Of a stretch of DNA of 64,000 bases, positions 1 to 9,737 are shown in pieces. Numbering within the stretch: the stretch's first letter is position 1; every line of letters begins with the position of its first letter. The DNA comes from Cellulomonas sp. 73-92 (GTDB lineage: Bacteria > Actinomycetota > Actinomycetes > Actinomycetales > Cellulomonadaceae), in NCBI RefSeq assembly GCF_001898175.1, contig NZ_MKTH01000020.1, positions 1-64,000 of the forward strand. The letters run 5' to 3'. A program made the translations under genes and the position numbers. Under the pieces are notes generated by a model that saw only the letters and a list, made by a program, of their open reading frames with translations, was not told the DNA's origin and searched no databases.

Positions 1-182
1 AGATGAGTCGCAACGTGGCCGAGGCCGCCACCGGGTCGGGGGAGATCGCCTCCAACATCACCGGCGTCGCCGCCGCCGCCGCCACCTCGTCCGGCGTGGT
101 GCACCAGATCGGCGCCGAGATCGACGAGCTCGCGCGGCTCTCCGACGAGCTGCGCGGCCAGGTCGCCCGCTTCCGGGTCTGA
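1..182 (+). CDS. Methyl-accepting chemotaxis protein, C-terminal end (partial)
   Basis: Only the last 59 residues are inside the window, read in the frame starting at base 3 and ending at TGA 180-182. The stretch has the Ala/Ser/Glu-rich heptad pattern of the distal cytoplasmic helix of chemoreceptors (GEIASNITGVAAAA, then GAEIDELARLSDELR) and ends VARFRV, a common receptor ending. It sits directly upstream of cheB and cheR, whose products adjust receptor methylation. The ligand-binding part lies outside the window, so the signal sensed cannot be said. Confidence 0.85.
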   Translation, partial: MSRNVAEAATGSGEIASNITGVAAAAATSSGVVHQIGAEIDELARLSDELRGQVARFRV

Positions 183-215
183 CGTGCGACCGGTTCGACC
201 TGGCAGGTGCCCGCG

Positions 216-1289
216 ATGACACCGGTCCGTGTGCTCGTCGTCGACGACTCCGTCGTCATTCGGCGGCTGGTCTCCGAGGCGCTCGGCCGCGACCCTCGGA
301 TCGAGGTCGTCGGCACCGCCTCCAACGGCCGGCTCGCCCTCGCCCGTGTCGAGCAGCTGGCGCCCGACGTCGTGACGATGGACATCGAGATGCCGGAGAT
401 GGACGGCATCGAGGCGGTCCGCGAGCTGCGGCGCTCGGGCCACCGGATGCCGATCATCATGTTCTCGACCCTGACGGAGCGCGGCGCCGTCGCGACGCTC
501 GACGCCCTGGCGGCGGGCGCCACCGACTACGTGGCCAAGCCCACCGGCGGCACGTCGGTCACCGACTCGCTCCAGCGGGTGGGGGACGAGCTCGTCCCGA
601 AGGTCCTCGCCCTCGTCGGCGCGCGGGCGCAGCGGCGCACGTCGTCGTGGCGGCCGGACGGGACCGGTCCGGCCGTGCGGGTGCCCTGCGGCGCCACGCT
701 GCCGGCCCACGCCGTCCGGCTCGTCGTCGTCGGCTCGTCGACCGGTGGTCCGGAGGCCCTGTCGCGCTTCGTCGGCGGGTTCACGGCGCCGCCGCCGGTG
801 CCGGTGCTCGTCGTCCAGCACATGCCGCCCGTCTTCACGCGCCAGCTCGCCGCACGCCTCGACCGGCTCGGCCCGGCCACGGTGGTCGAGGCGACCGCCG
901 GCGACCCGCTGCTGCCGGGCAGCGTCTACGTCGCGCCGGGCGACCACCACCTCGTCGTGCGCGGCCGCGCGGCCGGGCTGGCGGCGGGCATCGACGACGG
1001 CCCGCCGGTCAACTTCTGCCGGCCCTCGGTCGACGTGCTGTTCGCGTCGGCCGTCGACGCCGTCGGTGGCGAGATCGTCGGGGTCGTCATGACCGGCATG
1101 GGCGCCGACGGGCGCACCGGCTCGGGCCAGATCGTCGCCGCCGGCGGCACCGTCCTGGTGCAGGACGAGCCGACGAGCGTCGTGTGGGGCATGCCGGGCG
1201 CGGTGGCCAACGCCGGCTTCGCCCACCGCGTGCTGCCGCTGGCGGAGCTGGCGCCCGCGCTCGAGGCGCGGCTGCGGGGTGCCCGATGA
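216..1289 (+). CDS. cheB: CheB, chemotaxis protein-glutamate methylesterase
   Basis: A 357-residue two-domain CheB. An N-terminal receiver (about 1-125) has the acidic pocket VVDDS and phospho-acceptor D56 in VVTMDIEMPEMDG. The C-terminal methylesterase domain carries the catalytic triad: S175 in GSSTGGPEA, H202 in QHMPPVFT and D298 in TGMGADG. It removes methyl groups from receptor glutamates, and possibly deamidates glutamines, when phosphorylated by CheA. I chose the ATG at 216, with a weak AGG about 8 bases upstream; an in-frame GTG at 207 is possible. The stop overlaps the cheR start (ATGA), so the two opposing enzymes are translationally coupled. Confidence 0.95.
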   Translation: MTPVRVLVVDDSVVIRRLVSEALGRDPRIEVVGTASNGRLALARVEQLAPDVVTMDIEMPEMDGIEAVRELRRSGHRMPIIMFSTLTERGAVATLDALAAGATDYVAKPTGGTSVTDSLQRVGDELVPKVLALVGARAQRRTSSWRPDGTGPAVRVPCGATLPAHAVRLVVVGSSTGGPEALSRFVGGFTAPPPVPVLVVQHMPPVFTRQLAARLDRLGPATVVEATAGDPLLPGSVYVAPGDHHLVVRGRAAGLAAGIDDGPPVNFCRPSVDVLFASAVDAVGGEIVGVVMTGMGADGRTGSGQIVAAGGTVLVQDEPTSVVWGMPGAVANAGFAHRVLPLAELAPALEARLRGAR

Positions 1290-2202
1290 GCATCGCGCCC
1301 GACACCTTCGCCTTCGTCGCCGACCTCGTGACCAGGCGCAGCGCCATCAGGCTCGAGCCGGGCAAGGAGTACCTGGTGGAGAGCCGGCTCGGACCGCTGG
1401 CCCGGGAGCGGGGCCTCGGGCTCGACGAGTTCGTGCGCCGGCTGCGTTCGGGGGCGGCGGACCACGAGCTCGCCACGGTCGTCGAGGCGATGACCACGAA
1501 CGAGACCTCCTGGTTCCGCGACGTCGCGCCGTTCGCCGCGCTGCGCGGCCACGTCCTGCCGTTGCTGCGCGACAGCGGCCAGTCGGTGCGGATCTGGTCG
1601 GCCGCCTGCTCCACCGGGCAGGAGCCGTACTCGATCCTCATGGCGCTGGCGGACGCACCGCGCACCGTGGAGATCGTCGCGACCGACCTCAACGAGCAGG
1701 TGCTGGGCCGCGCCCGGGAGGGGGTCTACAGCCAGCTCGAGGTCAACCGCGGGCTGCCCGCGGCAATGCTGGTGCGCCACTTCGAGCGTGTCGGCGCGCA
1801 CTGGCGGGTGCGGGCCGACCTGCGGTCCCGGGTCGACTTCCGGCGCCACAACCTCATGGACGGCACGCCGCCCGGCCCGTTCGACCTCGTCTTCCTCCGC
1901 AACGTGCTCATCTACTTCGACCTGCCGACGAAGCGTGCGGTGCTCGACCGGGTGGCGCGGGTGCTGCGCCCCGGCGGCTTCCTCGTGCTGGGCGCCGCCG
2001 AGACGACGCTCGGCGTCCACGACGGGTTCGAGCGCGTCGAGGCGGGCGGCGCCGTGCTGCACCGACCCCTGCCGGGCGCCGCGCGAGCGGCGGCTCCCGG
2101 GCTCCTGCCCACGCCCGCACGAACCTTCCCGGTGCCGGTGGCGCCCCCGCCGGCACGCCGCACCGACCCCGTGCCGTCCACACCCCAGATGCGAGGCCTG
2201 CC

Positions 2203-2206
<4 letters not shown>
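1286..2206 (+). CDS. cheR: CheR, chemoreceptor glutamate O-methyltransferase
   Basis: A 306-residue SAM-dependent methyltransferase. The N-terminal helical domain contains the CheR-type segment TTNETSWFRD; the SAM-binding loop WSAACSTGQEPYS and the later acidic strand ATDLNEQVL are both present, followed by DLVFLRNVLIYF. The C-terminus carries a roughly 40-residue Pro/Ala-rich tail not needed for catalysis. It overlaps cheB upstream and a cheY-like gene downstream by 4-base ATGA junctions. No receptor-tethering TPR or pentapeptide tail is evident. Confidence 0.95.
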
Positions 2207-2594
<388 letters not shown>

Positions 2595-2598
<4 letters not shown>

Positions 2599-3116
2599 GC
2601 GCCATCACCGCCGACGACGTCGCCGCGATCGCCGGCGACGTGTTCGCGTCGATGGTCGACGGCGAGCAGGGCACGCTGGCGCCCTGGCCCGACGGTGTGC
2701 CGGTGGACGGCCCCGACTGGGTCGCATGGGTCGACGTGCACGGCCCCTGGACCGGCCGCGCGGCGCTGGAGACCTCGTCGGGGGCGGCCGACCAGCTGAC
2801 CCGGGCCCTGCTGCGCCTGCCGGCCGCCGCGCCGGTGGCGGACGACGACGTCGTGGACGCCCTCGGCGAGCTGGCCAACGTCGTCGGCGGCAACGTCAAG
2901 GCGCTGCTGCCCGAGCAGGGGACGCTCGGGCTGCCGCGGGTGGTCCGGACGGCGTCCGACGAGGTCGTGGCGCCGGAGGACCCGGCGCTGCATCCGGTCC
3001 AGCGGCTGCCGCTGGGCTGGCGGGGGCGGTCGCTCGTGCTCACGGTGTGGGCGGCCGACGACCGGCAGAGGGTGGCCGCCCGCGCGGCGGGCACCGGACC
3101 ACAGGAGGACCGATGA
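2595..3116 (+). CDS. CheX/CheC-like chemotaxis protein (first of two)
   Basis: A 173-residue soluble protein starting at a GTG that overlaps the preceding cheY stop. Its central helix reads LGELANVVGGNVKALL, matching the E-x2-N signature (E..N) of the CheC/CheX/FliY family, in which these residues dephosphorylate CheY-P. The overall sequence is otherwise divergent and no other family was recognised. Placement between two CheY genes supports a CheY-P phosphatase or phosphate-flow role. Function is inferred from motif plus context only. Confidence 0.6.
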
Positions 3117-3475
3117 TCCGTGTACTCGTCGCCGACGACAGCCGTGTGATGCGGCAGATCGTCGTCCGAACCCTGCGTCAGGCGGGGTTCGACTGGGAGG
3201 TGCAGGAGGCCGCCGACGGCCAGCAGGCGCTGGACGCGGTGCGGGCCGACGAGCCCGACGTCATCCTCTCCGACTGGAACATGCCGGTGATGACGGGCCT
3301 GGAGCTGCTCCGGGCGCTGCGGGCCGAGGGCTTCGGGACCCCGTTCGGCTTCGTCACGTCGGAGGGCTCCGCCGAGATGCGCCGGACGGCGGAGGACGAG
3401 GGTGCCCTCTTCCTCATCGCCAAGCCGTTCACCCCGGAGGCCTTCCGGGACGCCATCGAGCCCTGCCTCGCCTAG
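3113..3475 (+). CDS. cheY: CheY-like single-domain response regulator (second of two)
   Basis: A 120-residue receiver domain: VADDSRVMRQ, phospho-acceptor D54 in ILSDWNMPVMTG, switch region FVTSEGS and conserved lysine in IAKPF. The WNMPVM segment is shared with the CheY at 2203 and is typical of motility CheY proteins. A clear GGAGGA lies 5 bases upstream of the ATG, which overlaps the CheX-like stop. Together with the earlier copy it forms an alternating CheY/CheX-like arrangement. Confidence 0.85.
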   Translation: MIRVLVADDSRVMRQIVVRTLRQAGFDWEVQEAADGQQALDAVRADEPDVILSDWNMPVMTGLELLRALRAEGFGTPFGFVTSEGSAEMRRTAEDEGALFLIAKPFTPEAFRDAIEPCLA

Positions 3476-3483
3476 GAGCCGCC

Positions 3484-3969
3484 ATGACGACCACGTTGCT
3501 GCCCGTCGCGCAGGCGGTCCGCGAGCTTGCCGAGGGCCTGCTCGGCCGCCCGGTCGGCGTCCAGCCCGCGCACCAGGGGGTGGACCTGAAGAAGAACCGC
3601 GAGAACCTCGTCGGCGCCTACGTGACCGACGCCGGTCACCTCGCCGCGCTCGTGCTCGTCGACCTGCCGCTGGCCGCCCGGCTCGGCGCCGCGCTCGGGC
3701 TGGCTCCGCGCTCCGCGGCCGATGACGCGATCAGGTCGTCCCTGCTGCCGGTCCAGCTCGGGGAGAACGTCGGCGAGGTGCTCAACGTCGCGGCCTCGCT
3801 GTTCAACGCGGACGGCGCGCCGCACCTGCGCCTGCTGTCGGTGTACGGCGGCGACGCGCCGGTGCCCGCGGACATCGCCGTGCTGGCCGCGACGTTCGCC
3901 CCCCGGGTCGACCTCGAGCTCGACGTGTCCGGGTACGGCGCCGGCGGCTGGTCTGTCGTCCTGGCCTGA
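3484..3969 (+). CDS. CheX/CheC-like chemotaxis protein (second of two)
   Basis: A 161-residue protein following cheY after 8 bases (AGGAG just upstream of the ATG). The segment GENVGEVLNVAASLFN contains a second E-x2-N signature of CheC/CheX-type phosphatases. The rest is Ala/Leu-rich and alpha/beta in character, with no signal peptide or membrane segment. It is the last gene of the chemotaxis run and converges with the beta-propeller gene, leaving one base between the stop codons. Phosphatase function is an inference; a structural or scaffold role is possible. Confidence 0.55.
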   Translation: MTTTLLPVAQAVRELAEGLLGRPVGVQPAHQGVDLKKNRENLVGAYVTDAGHLAALVLVDLPLAARLGAALGLAPRSAADDAIRSSLLPVQLGENVGEVLNVAASLFNADGAPHLRLLSVYGGDAPVPADIAVLAATFAPRVDLELDVSGYGAGGWSVVLA

Positions 3970-3970
3970 C

Positions 3971-5566
3971 TCAGCCGAGGACGGCCACCAGGCCGTCCGC
4001 CCGGACCGCGCCGATGTGCCTCACCGGGAGGCCGAAGGTGATCGTGCTGAGGTTCACGTCCTTCCCCTGCGTGGCGAGCAGCGCGCGGACGTCGGCGGTC
4101 CACCGGGCCCGCCCGTCGGCGAGGGCGTAGGTCCGGACACCGAGCGGGAAGCCCTGCGCGCTCGTCGTCAGCACGACCGCGAGCGTGCCGTCGGTCGACA
4201 GCCAGCCGCCGGCCCCGGCCACCGTCCACAGCGGCCGGCCGGTCGCCGCGTCGAACGCCCGCAGGTCCTGCAACCCGGTGTAGACACGGCCGTCCAGCAC
4301 CACCCCGGACAGGGTGAACCGGGGGCCGACGACGGGAGGGCCGATCGGCGCCTGCCAGAGCGTGGCACCGGTGTGCCGGTCGACCGCCGTCAGCGTGGTC
4401 CCGGTGCCCGACGTCGAGGTCAGCAGGACGGCGTCCGGGACCGACCCGTCGTCCACGACCGCCGGCAGCGGCGTGCCCGCGAGCGGGCGCCAGGTGCCGT
4501 CGTCCAGCAGCAGCTCCCAGGGCGGTCGCGCACGCACCGCCCCGAGGTCGAGCGGCTGGCGCACCACGGACCCGCCGCGGGTCTCGGTCAGCGCCCACCC
4601 GCCGGCCCGGTGCAGGTGGACCCGGACCGTGCCGCCGGCGCCGAACAGCCAGGTGTCGTCGCCGACGCGCAGCGCGGTGTCGGTGGCCCGGAGGGGGCCG
4701 GCCACCGGGTACAGGTCGGCGCCGTAGTCGGTGGGGTCGTGGAACGGGTCGGTCGGCTCGTCCTCGGCGGCGACCCTGACGGCCGGGCCGGTCCACGTCC
4801 ATCGCGTCGCGCCGGTGGCCGGGTCCTGCCCGGTGACGCGCCAGGTCACGCTCCAGGCGCCCGAGGCGGGCGCGCGGTCAGGGCCCGCGACCTGCTGCGC
4901 TACGACCATGAGGTCGCCGACCGTGGCGGCCAGCACGTGGTCGCCGTAGGTGACGCCACGCAGCAGGCGGCCGTCGGCCGGGTCGACGGCCCAGGTCGTC
5001 GTCACGGTCGGGCCACTGGCGCGGCCGGGACCGCCGGTCACCTCGCAGGCCACGACCCCGCCGGCCGCGGCGCACCGCGGGATGGCGTCGCCCCACGCGT
5101 CCCGGTCCCCGAGCGTCGTCGACCAGCGCCGCGCGCCGGTGGCGGCGTCGAGCGCGACGAGCGTGGAGTTCTCGCCGAACAGGCTGAGGGCGTCCACCAC
5201 CGTGCGGCCGACGAGGAACCCGTCCTGCAGCGCCGTCCCGCCGTAGTCGCTGCCGGGGAGGGTGTAGAGCACCCGCAGGCCGGGGTGCAGCGGCGCCAGC
5301 AGGCCCGGGACCTGGGCGAGCGCCGCGAGCCGGGTGCGCTCGCGGGAGGCGTCCGCGACGGGCACGACGACGACGGCCGCCGCCAACCCGAGCGCGACCC
5401 ATCGGACCGTCGGCCGGCGCCAGGCACGGGCCGCGCGAGGACCGACGACCGCGCCGACCCGCTGCGCCGCGCGGGCGCCGGTGGCCGCGACCCGCCGCAG
5501 CCACTCGGTCACGGGGTCCGGCTCGCCGCGCGGCGGCTCGTCCCCGACGAGCTCGACGTCGACCAT
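3971..5566 (-). CDS. Membrane-anchored PQQ-type beta-propeller protein (paralogue 1)
   Basis: A 531-residue protein with a cytoplasmic basic N-terminus, one membrane segment near residues 57-73 (WVALGLAAAVVVVPVADA) and a large outside domain made of propeller-blade repeats with the A-x-D-x-x-T/P-G-x-x-x-W signature (ALDAATGARRW, AVDPADGRLL, AVDRHTGATLW, AFDAATGRPLW). These are PQQ/BamB-like repeats; cofactor residues cannot be confirmed and the domain may be purely structural. It is a clear paralogue of the gene upstream on the same strand. The start was chosen by alignment with that paralogue (MVDVELV versus MVEVELV). Confidence 0.7.
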   Translation of the reverse strand: MVDVELVGDEPPRGEPDPVTEWLRRVAATGARAAQRVGAVVGPRAARAWRRPTVRWVALGLAAAVVVVPVADASRERTRLAALAQVPGLLAPLHPGLRVLYTLPGSDYGGTALQDGFLVGRTVVDALSLFGENSTLVALDAATGARRWSTTLGDRDAWGDAIPRCAAAGGVVACEVTGGPGRASGPTVTTTWAVDPADGRLLRGVTYGDHVLAATVGDLMVVAQQVAGPDRAPASGAWSVTWRVTGQDPATGATRWTWTGPAVRVAAEDEPTDPFHDPTDYGADLYPVAGPLRATDTALRVGDDTWLFGAGGTVRVHLHRAGGWALTETRGGSVVRQPLDLGAVRARPPWELLLDDGTWRPLAGTPLPAVVDDGSVPDAVLLTSTSGTGTTLTAVDRHTGATLWQAPIGPPVVGPRFTLSGVVLDGRVYTGLQDLRAFDAATGRPLWTVAGAGGWLSTDGTLAVVLTTSAQGFPLGVRTYALADGRARWTADVRALLATQGKDVNLSTITFGLPVRHIGAVRADGLVAVLG

Positions 5567-5695
5567 CCGCCTGGCCACGCTCCACGATACGGACGGCTCG
5601 CGCGCCGGGCACCCGGTGAGCCGCACCGGAGGGACGCTCCTGCGGCCCTCCCTCCTGCGCGACGCGTCGCGTGCCGGGCGCGCCAGGCCCGCCGA

Positions 5696-7297
5696 TCAGC
5701 CGAGGACCGCCGCCGAGCCGTCCGCCCGGGACGCGACGAGGCGCCGCAGCGCGGGCGACGCCCACACCTGCGCCAGGTTCCCCTTCCCCGAGGGAAGCAC
5801 CAGCGTGCGCAGGTCCGCCGTCCACAGGAGCCGGCCGTCCCGCATCGACCGCGCCTCGACGGCGTTGACGTGGGCGGTGGTGTCGGAGAGGCCGACCAGC
5901 AGCACCGAGCCGTCCGTCGTCAGCAGGCTCGCCCCGGCCGAGCCGTCGGCCCACCACAGCACGGCTCCCGTCGCCACGTCGATGGAGCGCAGGGGGTTGC
6001 CCAGGTACAGCCGCCCGTCGAGCTGCACCGCGGAGAGGGTGAGACCCGGACCGGCGGCTGTCCGCCACAGCGTGTCTCCGGTGTGGCGGTCGATGCCGAT
6101 CAGCACGTCGTCGTCCCGCCCGGTGGCCGGGATCTCACGCACCAGCACGTCCGGCACCGACCCGTCGTCGACGGCGGGCCACAGCGGATACCCGCCGACG
6201 GCGCGCCACGACCCGTCGTCGGTCAGCAGCTCCGCGGCCGGCTCCGTGCTGTCGGCGGGATCCGGGTTCGCGACCCGGAGGATCGCCCGTCCCTGCGTCC
6301 CCACCTGCCACCCGCCCGGGCGGGCGACGTGCGTCATCTCCTGGCCGCCGGCACCCAGCAGCCAGGTGTCGTCGCCGACGGCGAGCTCGACGTCGTCGGA
6401 CGCCAGCATCGGGGTGGCGCCGACGAGCCACGAGACGTAGTCGGTGGGGTCGTGCGAGGCGTTCTGCTCCTCGGCCCCCGCGCTGACGGTCACGCCCGGG
6501 CTCGCCCACGACCACCGGGCCGCCCCCGTGACCGGGTCCTCGCCGGTGACCTGCCACGTCACCGTCCACGGCCCGGCGGCCGGAGCGCGCGCCGGCCCGC
6601 CCGACTGCCGCGCGACGACGAGCAGGCCGCCCGCCTCGGCGGCCCACGTGTGCTCGTCGTACGCGACCGACCGGAGCACGTGCCCGTCGGCGGGGTCGAG
6701 GACCCACGCCGTGGTCCTGGTCGGCATCCAGCTCCCCCCGGGTGTCGGGAGCTGTTCCGACCCCGTGCAGAGGATCACCGACCCCGCGGCCCCGCACACG
6801 GGAGCCTCCCAGACGCTGTCGGCCGGATCCCCGGCGGGTCGCAGCACGGTCGACCAGCGGTGGGCGCCGGTCGACGCGTCGAGCCCGACGACCGACAACG
6901 TGCCGCTCCGGCCCGAGACCGCCGCGGCGACGACCCCGCCGACGAGGAACCCCTGCTGCAGCACCTGGCCGGAGTCGGCCGCGACGCGGAACAGGACGTG
7001 CAGGTCCGGGTGCAGCGGCCGCACCACGCCCGGGACCTGCGCCAGCGCCGCCAACCGGGTCCGCTCGCGCGAGGCCTGCACCACCGGCACCGCCACGAGC
7101 GTGGCGGCGAGCGCGCCGGCCACCCACCGCAGCCACGGTCGGCGCCAGGCCCGCAGCGCTCGCGGCGCGGCGAACCCGACGGCTCGTCGGGCGCCCCTGA
7201 GCGTCGCGGCGAGGGCCCGCCGGACCCACGCGGTCGCGGGGTCCGGCCCCGGATCGGGTGGTGGCGGCCCGTCCTCGACGAGCTCGACCTCCACCAT
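5696..7297 (-). CDS. Membrane-anchored PQQ-type beta-propeller protein (paralogue 2)
   Basis: A 533-residue paralogue of the preceding entry with the same plan: short acidic N-terminus (VEVELVEDGPPP), basic stretch with RAWRRPWLRW, one membrane segment (VAGALAATLVAVPVV), the conserved ASRERTRLAALAQVPG link, then propeller repeats (GLDASTGAHRW, VLDPADGHVL, GIDRHTGDTLW, SIDVATGAVLW). Both are transcribed in the same direction, 130 bases apart, which indicates a local duplication. No enzyme residues are recognised; role unknown, possibly extracellular assembly or binding. Confidence 0.7.
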   Translation of the reverse strand: MVEVELVEDGPPPPDPGPDPATAWVRRALAATLRGARRAVGFAAPRALRAWRRPWLRWVAGALAATLVAVPVVQASRERTRLAALAQVPGVVRPLHPDLHVLFRVAADSGQVLQQGFLVGGVVAAAVSGRSGTLSVVGLDASTGAHRWSTVLRPAGDPADSVWEAPVCGAAGSVILCTGSEQLPTPGGSWMPTRTTAWVLDPADGHVLRSVAYDEHTWAAEAGGLLVVARQSGGPARAPAAGPWTVTWQVTGEDPVTGAARWSWASPGVTVSAGAEEQNASHDPTDYVSWLVGATPMLASDDVELAVGDDTWLLGAGGQEMTHVARPGGWQVGTQGRAILRVANPDPADSTEPAAELLTDDGSWRAVGGYPLWPAVDDGSVPDVLVREIPATGRDDDVLIGIDRHTGDTLWRTAAGPGLTLSAVQLDGRLYLGNPLRSIDVATGAVLWWADGSAGASLLTTDGSVLLVGLSDTTAHVNAVEARSMRDGRLLWTADLRTLVLPSGKGNLAQVWASPALRRLVASRADGSAAVLG

Positions 7298-7356
7298 CCC
7301 CCTGGCCACGGCCACACCCTAGGCAACGGGTGTCGGCCCCCGCAGGGATTCGCCGG

Positions 7357-8193
7357 TCAGGCGCCCAGGGACTCGGCGAGCACGGCGAGGGCCGCGACGA
7401 GGTCGGCGGGCGTCGCGACCCGGTACCCGGCCCGTGTGGGACCGGCGCCGACCTTGATCCCCACGTCGCCCGGCCGCAGCACGGCGAAGGCGTGCTCGTC
7501 GGTCACGTCGTCACCGGCGTAGAGGGCCGTCGCCGCCCCGAGCTCGCCGCGCAGCTCGGCCAGGGCGGTGCCCTTGTCCGCGTCGAGCACCGGCAGCTCG
7601 ACGACGTCCTTTCCGTGCAGCGCGCGGATGCCCGCGGTGCGCGCGAGGGCGAGGGCGTCGGCGGTCGCCGCCTCGGCGACGTCGGGCGGGGCCAGCCGGG
7701 TGTGGACGACGACCGCGGCGGGCTTCGTCTCCACCCAGACGCCGTCGCGGCCGCGGGCGATCGCGGCCGCCCGCCCGCCGAGCGCCGCCAGCGCGTCCGC
7801 CTGCTCGTGCGAGAGCCCGACGACCTCGCGGTCCAGCCCGGTCGCGGTGACCCGCGCCCGCTCGGCGCCGTGGCTGCCGACGAGCAGCGTGCCCACCGGC
7901 AGGTCGACCAGCTGCGGCAGCTGGCCCATCGCCCGGCCCGACACGAGCGCCAGGTGCACGCCGCCGGCGGTCGTCAGGCGCGCCATGACCGCCTCGCCGC
8001 CCGGCGCCACGCGCGAGGTCATCGGGTCGTCGCGCAGCGGTGCAAGCGTCCCGTCGAGGTCGAGCGCCACGAGCATGGGCCGGGCGCCCGGGTCGGCACC
8101 CAGCGCGCGCAGCCGCGGCTCGAGCGCGTCGGCGCCGCGCGGCCGCGTCGCGTCGTCCGCCCCGGCCGCGGTCTCGCGGCGCGCGTCAGGCAC
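7357..8193 (-). CDS. otsB: OtsB, trehalose-6-phosphate phosphatase
   Basis: A 278-residue HAD-superfamily phosphatase. Motif I is [10 protein letters not shown] (nucleophile and acid/base aspartates), motif II lies in LALVSGR, and the final acidic motif is [12 protein letters not shown], typical of the OtsB branch with a C2B cap. It dephosphorylates trehalose-6-phosphate to trehalose. The ATG lies 8 bases inside the end of otsA, so the two are translationally coupled. Trehalose is the common actinobacterial compatible solute and stress protectant. Confidence 0.92.
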   Translation of the reverse strand: MPDARRETAAGADDATRPRGADALEPRLRALGADPGARPMLVALDLDGTLAPLRDDPMTSRVAPGGEAVMARLTTAGGVHLALVSGRAMGQLPQLVDLPVGTLLVGSHGAERARVTATGLDREVVGLSHEQADALAALGGRAAAIARGRDGVWVETKPAAVVVHTRLAPPDVAEAATADALALARTAGIRALHGKDVVELPVLDADKGTALAELRGELGAATALYAGDDVTDEHAFAVLRPGDVGIKVGAGPTRAGYRVATPADLVAALAVLAESLGA

Positions 8194-9601
8194 CGGTGCT
8201 CCGCAGCGCGGTGAGGAACGACGAGGACCACGCCGCGACGTCGTGCGTCAGCACCCGCCGGCGCAGCCTGCGCATCCGCTTCCGCGCCTCGCGGGGCTCC
8301 ATCGTCGCCGCGGCGACGATCGCGTCCTTCATACCGTCGATGTCGTGCGGGTTGACCAGCAGCGCCGCCGTCAGCTCGTCGGCCGCGCCCGTGAACTCCG
8401 AGAGGACGAGCGCGCCACGCTCGTCGGACCGCGCGGCGACGTACTCCTTGGCGACGAGGTTCATCCCGTCGCGCAGTGCCGTGACGAGCATGACGTCGGC
8501 GGCGAGGTACAGCGCCGCCATCTCGTCCATGGGGAAGGACTGGTGCAGGTAGTGCACCGGCGCGCGCCCCACCGTCGCGAAGTCGCCGTTGATGCGTCCG
8601 ACGAGGATCTCGACGTCGTCGCGCAGCTGCTGGTAGGCGCCCACCTTCTCGCGGCTCGGGCTGGCGACCTGGACCAGCACGGTCCGCTCGGGCGACAGCC
8701 GGCCCTCCGCGAGCAGCTCGCCGTAGGCCTTGAGGCGGTGCCGGATGCCCTTGGTGTAGTCCAGCCGGTCGACGCCGAGCAGCACCACGTCGGGGTCGCC
8801 GAGCTCTGCGCGGAGGGTTCGCGCGCGGTCCTGGATGGCGGCGGTGCGGACCAGGCCGTCGAAGCCGCGGGCGTCGATCGAGATGGGGAACGCCTGGGCG
8901 CGCACGGTGCGCCCGTCCCGCTGGAAGACGAGCGGACCGCGCGTCTCCAGGTCCGTCAGGCGCCGCACCACGCGCAGGAAGTTGGCGGCGTCGCCCGCGC
9001 GCTGGAAGCCGACGAGGTCGGCGCCCAGCAGCCCCTCGACCACCTGGGTGCGCCAGGGCAGCTGGTCGAAGATCTCCAGGGGCGGGAACGGGATGTGGAG
9101 GAAGAACCCGATCCGCACGTCGGGGCGCAGCCGGCGCAGGATCGCCGGGACCAGCTGGAGCTGGTAGTCGTGCACCCAGACGGTGCCGCCCGGTGCCACC
9201 TGGTCGGCCGCCGCATGGGCGAACGCCGCGTTGGCGCGCCGGTAGTCCTCCCACCAGGGGCGATGGAAGGTCGGTGGCGTGATGACGTCGTGGTACAGCG
9301 GCCACAGGGTGTCGTTCGAGAACCCCTCGTAGTAGCCGGCGACGTCGGCGGCGCTGAGCCCGACCGGCACCAGCTCGATGCCGTCGTCGTCGGCGAACGG
9401 GGTGGCCCCCAGGTCGGGCGCGCCGCTCCAGCCGATCCACGCCCCCCGGCTGGCCGCCATGACAGGCTGCATCGCCGTCACGAGCCCGCCCGGCGCCCGC
9501 GTCCACGACACGCTGCCGTCGTCGGCCACCGTGACGTCCACCGGCAGCCGGTTGGCGACGAGCACGAAGTCGTGGCCGTCGTGGGCCATGCGGGTCGTCA
9601 C
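8186..9601 (-). CDS. otsA: OtsA, trehalose-6-phosphate synthase
   Basis: A 471-residue family GT20 glycosyltransferase that makes trehalose-6-phosphate from UDP- or other NDP-glucose and glucose-6-phosphate. Characteristic segments are [10 protein letters not shown] near the N-terminus, [32 protein letters not shown] and [12 protein letters not shown]. The start is the GTG at 9601, because GGAGG lies 6 bases upstream; the ATG at 9589 would put that site 18 bases away. A minus-strand -10 candidate TAGGGT is at 9639-9634. It diverges from a Ser/Thr kinase gene. Confidence 0.93.
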   Translation of the reverse strand: MTTRMAHDGHDFVLVANRLPVDVTVADDGSVSWTRAPGGLVTAMQPVMAASRGAWIGWSGAPDLGATPFADDDGIELVPVGLSAADVAGYYEGFSNDTLWPLYHDVITPPTFHRPWWEDYRRANAAFAHAAADQVAPGGTVWVHDYQLQLVPAILRRLRPDVRIGFFLHIPFPPLEIFDQLPWRTQVVEGLLGADLVGFQRAGDAANFLRVVRRLTDLETRGPLVFQRDGRTVRAQAFPISIDARGFDGLVRTAAIQDRARTLRAELGDPDVVLLGVDRLDYTKGIRHRLKAYGELLAEGRLSPERTVLVQVASPSREKVGAYQQLRDDVEILVGRINGDFATVGRAPVHYLHQSFPMDEMAALYLAADVMLVTALRDGMNLVAKEYVAARSDERGALVLSEFTGAADELTAALLVNPHDIDGMKDAIVAAATMEPREARKRMRRLRRRVLTHDVAAWSSSFLTALRSTGA

Positions 9602-9633
9602 GGCGTTCCTCCCCCTGGGGTGTGGCCCTTGCG

Positions 9634-9639
9634 ACCCTA
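9634..9639 (-). promoter_or_regulatory. Candidate -10 element of otsA-otsB
   Basis: Read on the minus strand the bases are TAGGGT, a TAnnnT-type -10 box about 33 bases upstream of the otsA GTG. No convincing -35 hexamer is seen, as is common in high-GC actinobacteria. Confidence 0.35.
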
Positions 9640-9660
9640 GCCGGGCCACGGACGCCCCGC

Positions 9661-9716
9661 CCGTCCGGCTGCCGGACGGCACCGCCCCCCGCGCGGATTG
9701 CCGTGTAGCCGCGCGG
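9661..9716. promoter_or_regulatory. Cluster of palindromes in the otsA/kinase divergent region
   Basis: CCGTCCGG and CCGGACGG form a perfect 8-base inverted repeat around CTG (9661-9679). Two copies of the self-complementary octamer CCGCGCGG follow at 9689-9696 and 9709-9716, 20 bases apart centre to centre. They lie between the two divergent promoters, so a shared regulator site is plausible; no known consensus was matched. Confidence 0.4.
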
Positions 9717-9725
9717 GGGTGTCGA

Positions 9726-9731
9726 TAGGTT
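9726..9731 (+). promoter_or_regulatory. -10 box for a leaderless kinase transcript
   Basis: TAGGTT ends 6 bases before the GTG start of the kinase gene, so transcription would begin at or next to the start codon. No ribosome-binding sequence precedes the GTG, which fits a leaderless mRNA, common in Actinobacteria. Confidence 0.5.
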
Positions 9732-9737
9732 GCCCAC

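Noticed and set aside
3722..7522. A very long plus-strand reading frame of over 1,200 codons
   Set aside because: It is antisense to the two beta-propeller genes, is rich in Arg/Pro/Gly/Ala and has no domain; high GC keeps such frames open.
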